A stretch of DNA of 22,194 nt from CAYSLC01 sp964431545. GTDB taxonomy: Bacteria > Desulfobacterota > Desulfobacteria > Desulfobacterales > JAABSP01. The position numbers were made by a program, and so were the translations under genes. Every line of letters begins with the position of its first letter. The stretch's first letter is position 1. Below the pieces are notes generated by a model. The model was not told where the DNA came from and searched no databases. It saw only the letters and a program-made list of their open reading frames with translations. The stretch is from positions 1 to 22,194 of the forward strand of contig CAYSLC010000076.1 in assembly GCA_964431545.1 (NCBI GenBank), written 5' to 3'. Positions 7,394 through 15,342 of this stretch are shown one piece after another.

Positions 7394-8878
7394 ATGACCA
7401 CGCCATCGATCCACCGCACCGGCCTCCTATTGACGGCCGTGCTCCTGTTGCTCACCCCGGTCCGGGGGATGGGCGCGGCCGCGAGCGGCCCCGGGGAGAC
7501 CGTCCGGGAGCCGATCCTGGCCGGAACCTGGTACCCGGCGGAGCCGGACCGGCTGAAACGGACCGTGCTGGACTTCCTGGACGCCGCCGAGGTTTCGGAA
7601 CCGCCCCCGGAGCGATTGCTCGGGCTGATCGTCCCCCACGCGGGCTACCGGTACTCCGGGCCGGTGGCGGCCCACGCCTACAAGCTTCTGGAGGGGCGGG
7701 AGATCGACCGGGTCGTGATCCTGGCCCCCAGTCACAAGGTCCGGTTCCGGGGGGCCTCCGTCCATCCGGGCACGGCCTATCGGACGCCGTTGGGGACGGT
7801 CCCCATCGATACCCGATTCGTGGCGGACCTCAAAAAGATCGATCCGCGGATCGGCCATGTGGCCGAGGCCCACCAGCGGGAGCACGCTTTGGAGATCCAG
7901 CTGCCGTTTCTCCAGGTGGCGGCCCCCGGCGCCGAGCTGGTGCCCGTCATCATGGGGGACCAGGATCTCGACACCTGCCGCGGGCTGGCCGGGGCCCTGG
8001 CCGAAGTGATCGCCGACCGCCCGGCCCTGATCGTCGCCAGCACCGATCTGTCCCATTTCCACGATGACGAGAAGGCCCGCCGGCTCGACAAGGTGGTGCT
8101 CGACCATGTCCGCGGGCTGGCGCCGGTGGAACTCCACCGCGACCTCGCCTCGGGCCGATGTGAGGCCTGCGGCGCGGGCCCCATGGTGACCGCCCTTTTA
8201 GCGGCCGAGCATCTCGGGGCCGACCAAAGCCGGGTGCTCCGGTACGCCACCTCCGGGGACGCCACCGGCGACCGGGACCGGGTGGTGGGGTATATGGCCG
8301 CAGCCCTTTTCCGGTCGGGCGCGGAGAAGACAAAAGGGGCGGCGGGACTCACCCCGGCGGAGCGGGAACAGCTCCGCGGGATCGCCCGGACCGCCATCGA
8401 GGCGCGCCTGGCCGGCAGGGCCCCCGGCGCGTGTCAAGTCGATTCCCACCACCTCCGGACCCCCCGCGGCGCCTTTGTGACCCTCAAGAAGGGGGGCGCC
8501 CTCCGGGGGTGCATCGGCCACATCGTCGGCCGGCTCCCCCTGGCCGAGACCGTCCGGCGGATGGCCCTGGCCGCCGCCTTTCAGGATCCCCGGTTTCCGC
8601 CCCTGACCCCGGCGGAGATCGACGGCCTGGAGATCGAGATCTCCGTGCTCACGCCCCTGGAGCGGGTTTCCGATCCCGGGGAGATCGAGGTGGGAACCCA
8701 CGGATTGTTGATCAGGCACGGCGGCCGCACCGGTCTCCTCCTGCCCCAGGTGGCGGCGGAGCAGGGCTGGGACCGCCGCCGATTCCTCGAAGGGACCTGC
8801 CGGAAGGCCGGTCTTCCCAGGGATGCCTGGAAAGCCGCCGACGCCGAGATCTACCGGTTCTCGGCCCAGGTTTTCTAA
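7394..8878 (+). CDS. Exported Memo-AMMECR1 fusion protein
   Basis: A fusion of 494 residues. Residues 1-30 form a Sec-type signal peptide (hydrophobic LLLTAVLLLLTPVRG, then GAAA). Residues about 38-308 are a Memo domain related to LigB-type dioxygenases, with PHAGYRYSG (H82), PSHKVRF (H114) and ACGAGP (C259) at the positions of the metal-binding His/His/Cys of human MEMO1. Residues about 320-494 are an AMMECR1 domain with its hallmark LRGCIG (370-375). These are the A and B parts of the AmmeMemoRadiSam system; the third part follows 30 bp later. The export signal is unusual to me. The frame is open back to 7055, but that stretch holds the promoter and repeats, so ATG 7394 is used. Biochemical role unknown. 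Confidence 0.88.
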   Translation: MTTPSIHRTGLLLTAVLLLLTPVRGMGAAASGPGETVREPILAGTWYPAEPDRLKRTVLDFLDAAEVSEPPPERLLGLIVPHAGYRYSGPVAAHAYKLLEGREIDRVVILAPSHKVRFRGASVHPGTAYRTPLGTVPIDTRFVADLKKIDPRIGHVAEAHQREHALEIQLPFLQVAAPGAELVPVIMGDQDLDTCRGLAGALAEVIADRPALIVASTDLSHFHDDEKARRLDKVVLDHVRGLAPVELHRDLASGRCEACGAGPMVTALLAAEHLGADQSRVLRYATSGDATGDRDRVVGYMAAALFRSGAEKTKGAAGLTPAEREQLRGIARTAIEARLAGRAPGACQVDSHHLRTPRGAFVTLKKGGALRGCIGHIVGRLPLAETVRRMALAAAFQDPRFPPLTPAEIDGLEIEISVLTPLERVSDPGEIEVGTHGLLIRHGGRTGLLLPQVAAEQGWDRRRFLEGTCRKAGLPRDAWKAADAEIYRFSAQVF

Positions 8879-8908
8879 CGTAAAGAGAGAAGAAAAAAGA
8901 GCCATGCC

Positions 8909-10090
8909 ATGAAAAACCCCGCAACCAGAAGACCCATCGACCGACGGACGTTTCTGAAGGGGTGCGGCCGGTGCGCCCTCCTCTGCGCCGGACTGCCGGT
9001 CCTCTCCCGGCTCGTCCCGGAGGCTGGGGAATGGACCCCATCGACGGCCCATGCCCAGACCCTCCGGAAGGGGTATATCGGCAAGAAGATCTCCCCCTAC
9101 TTCACGCCGCTGGAGGGCGGCGAGATCCGCTGCGACCTCTGCCCCCACCGGTGCGAGGTGGCGGAGGGGGAGCGGGGCCGGTGCGAGGTCCGGGAGAACA
9201 TCGACGGGGCGTACTACTCCCTGGTCTACGGCAATCCCTGCTCCGTCCACCCCGACCCCATCGAGAAGAAGCCGTTTTTCCATGTACTGCCCGGCACCGA
9301 TTCCTTCTCCCTGGCCACGGCCGGGTGCAACCTCGACTGCAAGTTCTGCCAGAACTGGGAGATCTCCCAGACCGTCCCCTCGGAGACCTACAACTATCCG
9401 CTTGCCCCGGAGAAGGTGGTGGCTCTGGCGCAAAAATACAAGTGCCGGTCCGTGGCCTCCACCTACGTGGAGCCGACCATCTTCATGGAATACATGCTCG
9501 ACATCGGCCGCCTGGCCGAGGATGCCGGAATCTTGAAGGTGATCCACTCCAACGGCTACGTCAACCCGGAACCCCTGTCGGACCTCTGCCGATATCTCGA
9601 CGCGGCCTGTATCGATCTGAAAGGGTTCACGGACGACTACTACCGGGAGATGACCGGCGGGACCCTGGCGCCGGTGCTGGCGACCCTGGAGGCCCTCAAG
9701 GCCGCCGGGGTCCACACGGAGATCGTCAATCTCATGGTCCCGGGCAAAAACGACGACCCGGAGACGGTGGCGGCCATGTGCCGGTGGATCCGGGAGACCC
9801 TGGGGCCGGACGTGCCCCTCCACTTCACCCGGTTCCACCCCATGTACAAGCTCAAGAGCCTGCCCCCAACGCCGGTGCCGACCCTGGAGAAGGCCCGGAA
9901 GACGGCCATGTCGGCCGGGCTCCGGTACGTCTACATCGGCAACGTGGCCGGACACGAGGGAGAGAATACCTTCTGTCCCCAGTGCGGTGCCGAGGTCATC
10001 GGGCGGACCGGCTACCGGATCCGGAGCATCCGGATGGCCGACGGCGGGTGCGCGGCGTGCCGGACCGCCATTCCGGGGATCTGGGCCTGA
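8909..10090 (+). CDS. AmmeMemoRadiSam radical SAM protein with Tat signal peptide
   Basis: A radical SAM protein of 393 residues, a paralogue of the product of 5190-6215 with the same marks: CNLDCKFC cluster motif (C140, C144, C147), DPIEKKPFFH, TYVEPTIFMEY, CIDLKGFTDDYY, RFHPMYK, an N-terminal CDLCPHRC (75-82) and C-terminal CPQC and CAAC pairs. It differs by about 50 extra N-terminal residues: a twin-arginine motif DRRTFLK (11-17), a hydrophobic stretch and an AHA-Q cleavage site (after residue 49). It therefore looks exported folded through Tat. The ATG follows an A/G-rich GAGAAGAAAAAAGAG ribosome site. No in-frame Met occurs between the signal and the catalytic core, so a cytoplasmic short form is not obvious. 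It forms a pair with the exported Memo-AMMECR1 gene just upstream. Reaction unknown. Confidence 0.88.
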   Translation: MKNPATRRPIDRRTFLKGCGRCALLCAGLPVLSRLVPEAGEWTPSTAHAQTLRKGYIGKKISPYFTPLEGGEIRCDLCPHRCEVAEGERGRCEVRENIDGAYYSLVYGNPCSVHPDPIEKKPFFHVLPGTDSFSLATAGCNLDCKFCQNWEISQTVPSETYNYPLAPEKVVALAQKYKCRSVASTYVEPTIFMEYMLDIGRLAEDAGILKVIHSNGYVNPEPLSDLCRYLDAACIDLKGFTDDYYREMTGGTLAPVLATLEALKAAGVHTEIVNLMVPGKNDDPETVAAMCRWIRETLGPDVPLHFTRFHPMYKLKSLPPTPVPTLEKARKTAMSAGLRYVYIGNVAGHEGENTFCPQCGAEVIGRTGYRIRSIRMADGGCAACRTAIPGIWA

Positions 10091-10148
10091 CCCCGCCATC
10101 GCGACCCGCCGCCGACGGGCCGTCAACCTTCGACCGGATCGGACACCC

Positions 10149-11114
10149 ATGAATCAGATTTTCCCCGAAGGCCCGGAAACCGAGGCCGCGTCCCATGTCT
10201 ACGGCCGGATCCTCGAGAACATCGAATCGGTGATGCGGGGCCAGCACCGGTCGATCCGGATGCTGCTGGCCGCCTTTGCCGGCGGCGGCCACGTCCTGCT
10301 GGAGGACTACCCCGGCACCGGCAAGACCACCCTGGCCAAGGCCCTGGCGCGATCGGTGGACGCCGTATTCTCCCGGATCCAGTTCACCCCCGACCTGCTC
10401 CCGTCGGACATCCTCGGGGTCTCCATCTTCGACCAGAAGGACGGGGAGTTCCACTTCCACGAGGGGCCGGTCTTCACCAACATCCTTCTGGCCGATGAGA
10501 TCAACCGGGCCTCCCCCCGGACCCAGTCGGCCCTTCTGGAGGCCATGGCCGAGGCCCAGGTGAGCATCGACGGCCGCCTCCGGCCCCTGGAGGAACTCTT
10601 CTTCGTCATCGCCACCCAGAATCCCGTGGAGTCCCGGGGGACCTACCCCCTGCCCGAGGCCCAGATGGACCGGTTCGCCCTGCGCTTCAGCCTCGGCTAT
10701 GTGCATCCCGAGGAGGAGGTGGGGATGCTCGCCGACCAGGGGACCGGCCATCCCCTGGATAAAATGACCCCGTGCGTCTCCAAGGCGGGGGCGCTCGGAT
10801 TGAAGCACCAGGTCCAGCGGGTGCGGATCAGCGAGGAACTCAAGCGGTACATCGTGGAGATCGTCCGGGCCACCCGGACGGCCCACGGGGTGGAGCTGGG
10901 CGCCAGCCCCCGGGCCTCCCTCTCCCTGATGAAGACCGCCCAGGCCCTGGCCCTGTTCGACGGGTTCGATTTCGTCACCCCGGACCACATCCAGGAGCTG
11001 GCCGTTCCCGTGATCGCCCACCGCATGGCGGTGGCCCCGGAGGCCCATTTCTCGGGGGAGACCGCCGAGGCGATCATCGAGCGGATCCTCACGGAGGTGC
11101 CGGTCCCGGCCTGA
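10149..11114 (+). CDS. moxR: MoxR-family AAA+ ATPase
   Basis: A cytoplasmic ATPase of 321 residues, probably a chaperone that remodels or activates membrane or periplasmic protein complexes. Visible elements are Walker A EDYPGTGKTT (52-61), Walker B ILLADEINR (112-120), sensor 1 ATQNP (155-159), an arginine in PEAQMDRF and the C-terminal lid with ASPRASLSL. The length is typical. ATG 10149 is chosen; the longer frame from 9987 overlaps the radical SAM gene. It sits 58 bp after that gene and 5 bp before DUF58, the standard MoxR-DUF58-transglutaminase order. Its position in one run with AmmeMemoRadiSam genes is the noteworthy part. Confidence 0.93.
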   Translation: MNQIFPEGPETEAASHVYGRILENIESVMRGQHRSIRMLLAAFAGGGHVLLEDYPGTGKTTLAKALARSVDAVFSRIQFTPDLLPSDILGVSIFDQKDGEFHFHEGPVFTNILLADEINRASPRTQSALLEAMAEAQVSIDGRLRPLEELFFVIATQNPVESRGTYPLPEAQMDRFALRFSLGYVHPEEEVGMLADQGTGHPLDKMTPCVSKAGALGLKHQVQRVRISEELKRYIVEIVRATRTAHGVELGASPRASLSLMKTAQALALFDGFDFVTPDHIQELAVPVIAHRMAVAPEAHFSGETAEAIIERILTEVPVPA

Positions 11115-11119
11115 CCCCG

Positions 11120-12466
11120 ATGACCCGCCTCCTCCACTACCTCTACCGGCGCTTCCATGCCGTCACCCATCGGATGAAGCGGCGGCTCACCCCCACGGGC
11201 CTGTTCCTCGCGGGGGCCCTCATCGCCTCGGCCGTGGTGGGGATCGACACCAACCGGACCCTCGCCTACCAGGCGTTCACCTTCGTCCTGGCCATTCTGT
11301 GCCTGGCCATGGGGTGGAGCCTCTTTTTCCGGGGCCGCTTCGCCGCCCACCGGATCCTGCCCCGGTTCGCCACGGCCGGACAGCCCTTCTCCTATCGCGT
11401 GACGGTCTCCAACCTCGGAAACAGATCCCAGGGAGGGCTCTTTCTGCTGGAGGAGAGCGGGGACCCCCGCCCCGATTACCGGACCTTCGCCGACACCCCG
11501 GAGCCGGGGGAGGAGCGTCGAAACCGGTTCGACCGGGCCTCCCGGTTCTACCGGTGGCTCTGGCTGTTGTCGATCCGGCAGCCCCGGCTGCCGGGGCAGA
11601 CCCCCTTGCCGGTGATCCCCCCGGGCGGCCGGGGGGAGGTGACCCTGAGCGTCACGCCGGTCCGTCGGGGCGCCCTCGACTTCAGCGGCCTCACGGTGGC
11701 CCGGCACGATCCTTTGGGGGTCTGCCGGGGCTTCGTTCGGGTGCCGGCCCGCCAGTCGGTGACGGTCCTACCCCGCCGGTACCCCGTGCCCCCGCTCCGG
11801 CTGCCGGGTCGGCGGCGGTACCAGTCCGGGGGGGTGGCCCTCACCGTCTCGGTGGGAGATTCCGAGGAGTTCGTTTCGGTCCGGGATTATCGGCCGGGGG
11901 ATCCCCTGCGGCGGATCCACTGGAAGAGCTGGGCCAAGGTCCGGAAACCCATGGTCAAGGAGCACCAGGAGGAGTTCTTCGTCCGCCACGCCCTGGTGCT
12001 CGACACCTTCACCCGGACGGGGCACAGCGAGATCTTCGAGGAGGCGGTCTCCGTGGCCGCTTCCTTCGTCTGCACCGTTCAGACCCAGGATTCCCTGCTC
12101 GATCTGGTCTTTGTGGGGCCCGAGGCCTACTGCTTCACCTCGGGCCGGGGGATCGCCCAGTCCGACCGGCTCCTGGAGGTGCTCGCCGGGGTGGTCCCGT
12201 GCCGGAAACGGACCTTCGATATCCTGCTGCCCGCCGTCCTCCAGCGGGCCTCGGCCCTGAGCGGGTGTATCTGCGTGCTCCTGGCGTGGGACGAGGTCCG
12301 GCGGGATTTCATCTCCCGGCTCCGGGCCGTGGGGACGCCGGTGCTGGTGCTGGTGATCACCGGTCCGGATGATCCGGCCCCCGACCCCGGTCCCATGCGG
12401 GACGATCCGCGAAACTTTCGGCGACTGCGGGTGGGGAGCATCCCCGGGGATCTGGCGGCGGTATGA
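11120..12466 (+). CDS. DUF58 domain membrane protein
   Basis: A 448-residue protein. Two hydrophobic helices lie near residues 25-70 (GLFLAGALIASAVVG and FTFVLAILCLAMGW). A middle beta-rich part follows, and then the DUF58 signature VSVRDYRPGDPLRRIHWKSWAK. The following vWA-like fold contains LVLDTF. DUF58 proteins accompany MoxR ATPases and are thought to be their partners or substrates; the biochemical role is not settled. The gene begins 5 bp after moxR and its stop overlaps the next gene as ATGA. ATG 11120 is the first start after moxR; the open frame upstream is a shadow of moxR. Confidence 0.9.
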   Translation: MTRLLHYLYRRFHAVTHRMKRRLTPTGLFLAGALIASAVVGIDTNRTLAYQAFTFVLAILCLAMGWSLFFRGRFAAHRILPRFATAGQPFSYRVTVSNLGNRSQGGLFLLEESGDPRPDYRTFADTPEPGEERRNRFDRASRFYRWLWLLSIRQPRLPGQTPLPVIPPGGRGEVTLSVTPVRRGALDFSGLTVARHDPLGVCRGFVRVPARQSVTVLPRRYPVPPLRLPGRRRYQSGGVALTVSVGDSEEFVSVRDYRPGDPLRRIHWKSWAKVRKPMVKEHQEEFFVRHALVLDTFTRTGHSEIFEEAVSVAASFVCTVQTQDSLLDLVFVGPEAYCFTSGRGIAQSDRLLEVLAGVVPCRKRTFDILLPAVLQRASALSGCICVLLAWDEVRRDFISRLRAVGTPVLVLVITGPDDPAPDPGPMRDDPRNFRRLRVGSIPGDLAAV

Positions 12467-14493
12467 AGCCCCCCCCCTTGCTGCTGGGCGCGGCCCTCCT
12501 CTTCTGGGGATGGCAGGCGGGATCGCTGGTCCTGGCCGTTCTCCTCGCCGCGATCCTGGAGGGCGCGGGGCTGGTCAAGAGCCGCTGGGAACTCTCCGTC
12601 TCCGACTTCACCCGGGTGGCCGATATCTGCGCCCTGATCTTCGTGGGCATGACCATCTTCTTTCTCACCACCCGCAAGGCCTCCACGGTGATCTTCGTGG
12701 CTCTCCAGTGGTTCCCGGCGGCCTACTTCCCCCTGGTGGCGGCCCAGATCTTCAGCACCCGTTCGGGGGTGGACATGCGATCCCTCTCCCTGATCTTCCG
12801 CAAGGGGGATCGGAACGGGGACCGGCCGGTGGTCCGTATCGATCTGCGCTATCCCTATATCCTCCTGTGCATCCTGTCGGCCGGCATCGCCAATGTCCGG
12901 TCCCCGGCCTACTTCGTGGGTCTGCTGGTCCTGGTGGGATGGGGGCTGTGGCCCTTCCGGTCCCGGCGGTTCTCCCCGGCGGTCTGGGGCCTCGTCCTGG
13001 CCGCGGCCTGGGGGCTGGGATGGGCCGGACACGTGGGGCTCCACCGCCTCCAGCGCTTCGTCCAGGAGCAGGGGATCGACTGGCTCCTCCAGCTCAACGC
13101 CGACGTGGACCCCTTCCGGAACACCACCGCCATCGGGGACATCGGCGAATTGAAGCCTTCGGACGCCATCCTCTTCCGGGTGGGGGACCCCGAGGAGAGG
13201 GGGCGCCGGCCCCCCTCCCTGCTCCGGGAGGCCGGCTACAACGCCTACCGCAACGGGAGCTGGTTCGCCTGGCCCACCACCTTCCGGCCCATCGCCCGCG
13301 TCAGGGGCGGCGGCACCTGGCGCGCCGGCCGGACCCCGGACGCCCCCTCGGCCGTCCGGGTGGAGGCCCCCCTCTCCTGGGGCAGCGGCATGCTCAAGCT
13401 CCCCGGCGGCACCCACGAGATCCGGGGGCTGCCGGACGTGGCCCTCACCCGGAACGACTACGGCGCGGTCAAGGCGGAGAACGGTCCGGGGCTCATCACC
13501 TACGAGGCGTGGTACGGCCCCGGCGGCCCCCTGGACAGCCCCCCCGACATCCACGACCTGAGCGTCCCCCATGATGAGGCCCCGACCCTCTTCGGGCTGG
13601 CCGAGGACCTCGGCCTCCCCGGCCGGCCCGCGCCGGAGGTGTTGGACCGGGTGGCCCGGTTCTTTTCCCGGGATTTCGCCTACTCCCTGGTGCTGGGCGA
13701 CCACGGGGACGCGGAGAGCCCCCTGACCCACTTCCTCTGCGAAAGCCGGGTCGGCCACTGCGAATATTTCGCCACCGGGACGGTGCTCCTGCTGCGGGCG
13801 GCCGGGATCCCGGCCCGGTACGCCTTCGGGTACTCGGTCAACGAGTACAGCATGCTGGAGAAACGGTACGTGGTCCGGGAGCGCCACGCCCACTCCTGGG
13901 CCCTGGCCCACGTGGACGGCCGGTGGATCGACGTGGACAACACCCCGCCGGTCTGGATCGAGATGGAGGATCGGAACGCGTCGCGCTTCGAGGTCCTGAC
14001 CGATCTCTTGTCGTGGGTCTCCCATCGGTTCTCCAAATGGCGATGGGGGGAGGCGGACGGGGGGGGCGAGCTGATCCTCCTTCTGCTGATCCCCCTGGTG
14101 GTGATCCTGGGCCGGCGGCTCAAGGGGGGAAAGGCGGCGCGCCGATCCATCGGCGGAAAGGAGGAGACGGCCCGGGAACACCTCCCCCGCCCGGGGGCCG
14201 ATTCGGCCTTCTACCGGATCGAGGTCCGCCTGGGCGAACTGGGATACCCCCGGCGGCCCGGCGAACCCCTTCGGTCTTGGATCCGCCGGCTCGATGAGGA
14301 CGGGCCGCCGGATCTGGGACTAACGAGGATCCGTCCCATCCTCCGGCGGCATTACCGGTACCGGTTCGATCCCCGGGGACTCTCGAAACCGGAACGCCGG
14401 GAGATGGCAAGGCAGGTGGACGCTTGGCTGGCCGATCACCCCCTGGGGCCGGCCGGAACCGGGCACCGGAGCGAGGAACGCTTCTCCGCATGA
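12463..14493 (+). CDS. Membrane transglutaminase-like protein (TgpA type)
   Basis: A 676-residue membrane protein with about six hydrophobic helices in the first 195 residues. A large soluble part carries a transglutaminase-like domain with C433 (RVGHCEYFATGTVLLLRAAG), H477 (RHAHSWA) and D492 (WIDVDNTP) as the catalytic triad. A last helix lies near 537-552 (LILLLLIPLVVILG), followed by a basic C-terminal tail of about 120 residues. The order matches the TgpA-like/DUF3488 architecture found beside moxR and DUF58. The catalytic domain is probably on the outer side of the inner membrane, acting as a peptidase or crosslinking enzyme in the envelope; the substrate is unknown. It overlaps the DUF58 gene by 4 bp. 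Confidence 0.9.
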   Translation: MKPPPLLLGAALLFWGWQAGSLVLAVLLAAILEGAGLVKSRWELSVSDFTRVADICALIFVGMTIFFLTTRKASTVIFVALQWFPAAYFPLVAAQIFSTRSGVDMRSLSLIFRKGDRNGDRPVVRIDLRYPYILLCILSAGIANVRSPAYFVGLLVLVGWGLWPFRSRRFSPAVWGLVLAAAWGLGWAGHVGLHRLQRFVQEQGIDWLLQLNADVDPFRNTTAIGDIGELKPSDAILFRVGDPEERGRRPPSLLREAGYNAYRNGSWFAWPTTFRPIARVRGGGTWRAGRTPDAPSAVRVEAPLSWGSGMLKLPGGTHEIRGLPDVALTRNDYGAVKAENGPGLITYEAWYGPGGPLDSPPDIHDLSVPHDEAPTLFGLAEDLGLPGRPAPEVLDRVARFFSRDFAYSLVLGDHGDAESPLTHFLCESRVGHCEYFATGTVLLLRAAGIPARYAFGYSVNEYSMLEKRYVVRERHAHSWALAHVDGRWIDVDNTPPVWIEMEDRNASRFEVLTDLLSWVSHRFSKWRWGEADGGGELILLLLIPLVVILGRRLKGGKAARRSIGGKEETAREHLPRPGADSAFYRIEVRLGELGYPRRPGEPLRSWIRRLDEDGPPDLGLTRIRPILRRHYRYRFDPRGLSKPERREMARQVDAWLADHPLGPAGTGHRSEERFSA

Positions 14494-14513
14494 CCGCCAA
14501 TCCGCCAACCGCG

Positions 14514-14529
14514 AGCGGCCCCGGCCGCT
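14514..14529. repeat. Short GC-rich inverted repeat between genes
   Basis: AGCGGCC-CC-GGCCGCT sits between the transglutaminase stop and the ribosome site of the next gene. The loop of two bases is tight and no T-run follows. It could reduce read-through or protect an mRNA end, but may be chance in DNA this GC-rich. Confidence 0.35.
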
Positions 14530-14540
14530 GAAAGGGAACC

Positions 14541-15026
14541 ATGGAAAAGACCCTCCTGCTCCTTTTGGGCCTCTGTCTGCTGATGATCGTCTACGGGATC
14601 TTCAAGGTGCTCATGGTGGCCATCCGCATGAGCCAGGGCAACCGCACCATCTTCCGGGAAGGGGAACTCGACCTGATCCTGGAGAACTTCCGTCACCAGC
14701 AAAAACTGAAGACGGGAGAGAGCGGGGGTCCAGGCGCCGGCGCGCAGGGGGCCGACTGGAGCCGTCATCCCCCCGAGAGCGCCTCGGATCGGGTGCTCAA
14801 AGGCCTGCTGCCGGGCGCCGTCGTCCCGCCCAAGGTGGTCCCGAGGTTCACGATGCCAGCGAAAAAGGCCGAGGTCCCATCAGCAGCGGCATCCCCGTCG
14901 CCTTCGCCCCCAAAGGCGGCGCCCGAAAGACCGCATGGGACAATTGTCCCGCCCAAGGTGGTTCCGCGGCTGACGCGGCCCATGAAGGTGACGGCCGGCA
15001 AGCCGGAAGATGAATCCCGGAAATAG
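14541..15026 (+). CDS. Small membrane-anchored proline-rich protein
   Basis: I do not recognise this 161-residue protein. It has one N-terminal hydrophobic helix (4-28, LLLLLGLCLLMIVYGIFKVLMV), a charged helical stretch (30-57) and a long Pro/Ala/Lys-rich, probably disordered tail. The tail holds two copies of a 17-residue motif (92-108 and 133-149) sharing VPPKVVPR, 41 residues apart. The ribosome site AAGGGA precedes ATG 14541. It is the last gene of the run and lies 47 bp after the transglutaminase, so it may be an accessory or substrate of that system. Strand, start signal and codon pattern support it being real. Confidence 0.65.
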   Translation: MEKTLLLLLGLCLLMIVYGIFKVLMVAIRMSQGNRTIFREGELDLILENFRHQQKLKTGESGGPGAGAQGADWSRHPPESASDRVLKGLLPGAVVPPKVVPRFTMPAKKAEVPSAAASPSPSPPKAAPERPHGTIVPPKVVPRLTRPMKVTAGKPEDESRK

Positions 15027-15204
15027 ACTCCGCGAGTCGACGTGAAGCTGAAGGGAAAACAAGTCGAATCCGTACCCCATGAAAACGGCTTTCTTCTCGG
15101 ACCGGCCTCCGATCCCATCGTCGAGGATCTTCTCAATGAGCCGCGGTTGAACAGGGTCGATCTGACCATTGATGTGGGCGGCCAAGGCTTCTGCCCATGC
15201 CGCT
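15027..15204. other. Region without a recognised gene downstream of the operon
   Basis: Open frames exist here (for example plus strand 15042-15320, GTG start), but their products match nothing I know and they run antisense into the mazF remnant. A small inverted repeat, GACTC-CGC-GAGTC (15026-15038), overlaps the previous gene's stop; it has no T-run, so I do not call it a terminator. The base composition begins to fall here. Confidence 0.3.
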
Positions 15205-15342
15205 TCAATTCAGACCGAGCACGAGTCCAAGGGCATAATCGACCTCTTCCATCAGTGTCCTGGAGAGGGAGCCCGCCTGATCATAGAGCCAGCTTTTGTC
15301 TACCGTGGCAATCTGACTGACATTGATTACAGAATTCCGATT
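15205..15342 (-). pseudogene. C-terminal remnant of a MazF-type toxin
   Basis: Read on the minus strand and ending at the TGA at 15207-15205, the last 42 codons give SVINVSQIATVDKSWL followed by a segment ending ALGLVLGLN. This is the typical C-terminus of MazF/PemK mRNA interferases (strand with VNVSQ...TVDK and the final helix GLxLVLGL). The N-terminal two thirds of a toxin is absent: immediately upstream is the MazE-like antitoxin, whose frame runs through the toxin sequence in another phase. A deletion fusing antitoxin to toxin tail explains this. No start codon or ribosome site serves the remnant. Confidence 0.7.

Noticed and set aside
8198..10150. 650-residue minus-strand frame opposite the memo and radical SAM genes
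   Set aside because: It has no domain and high Gly/Arg/Val content; both sense genes carry complete family motifs.
12127..14181. 684-residue minus-strand frame opposite the transglutaminase
   Set aside because: Shadow of a GC-rich gene, with no motif and no ribosome site.
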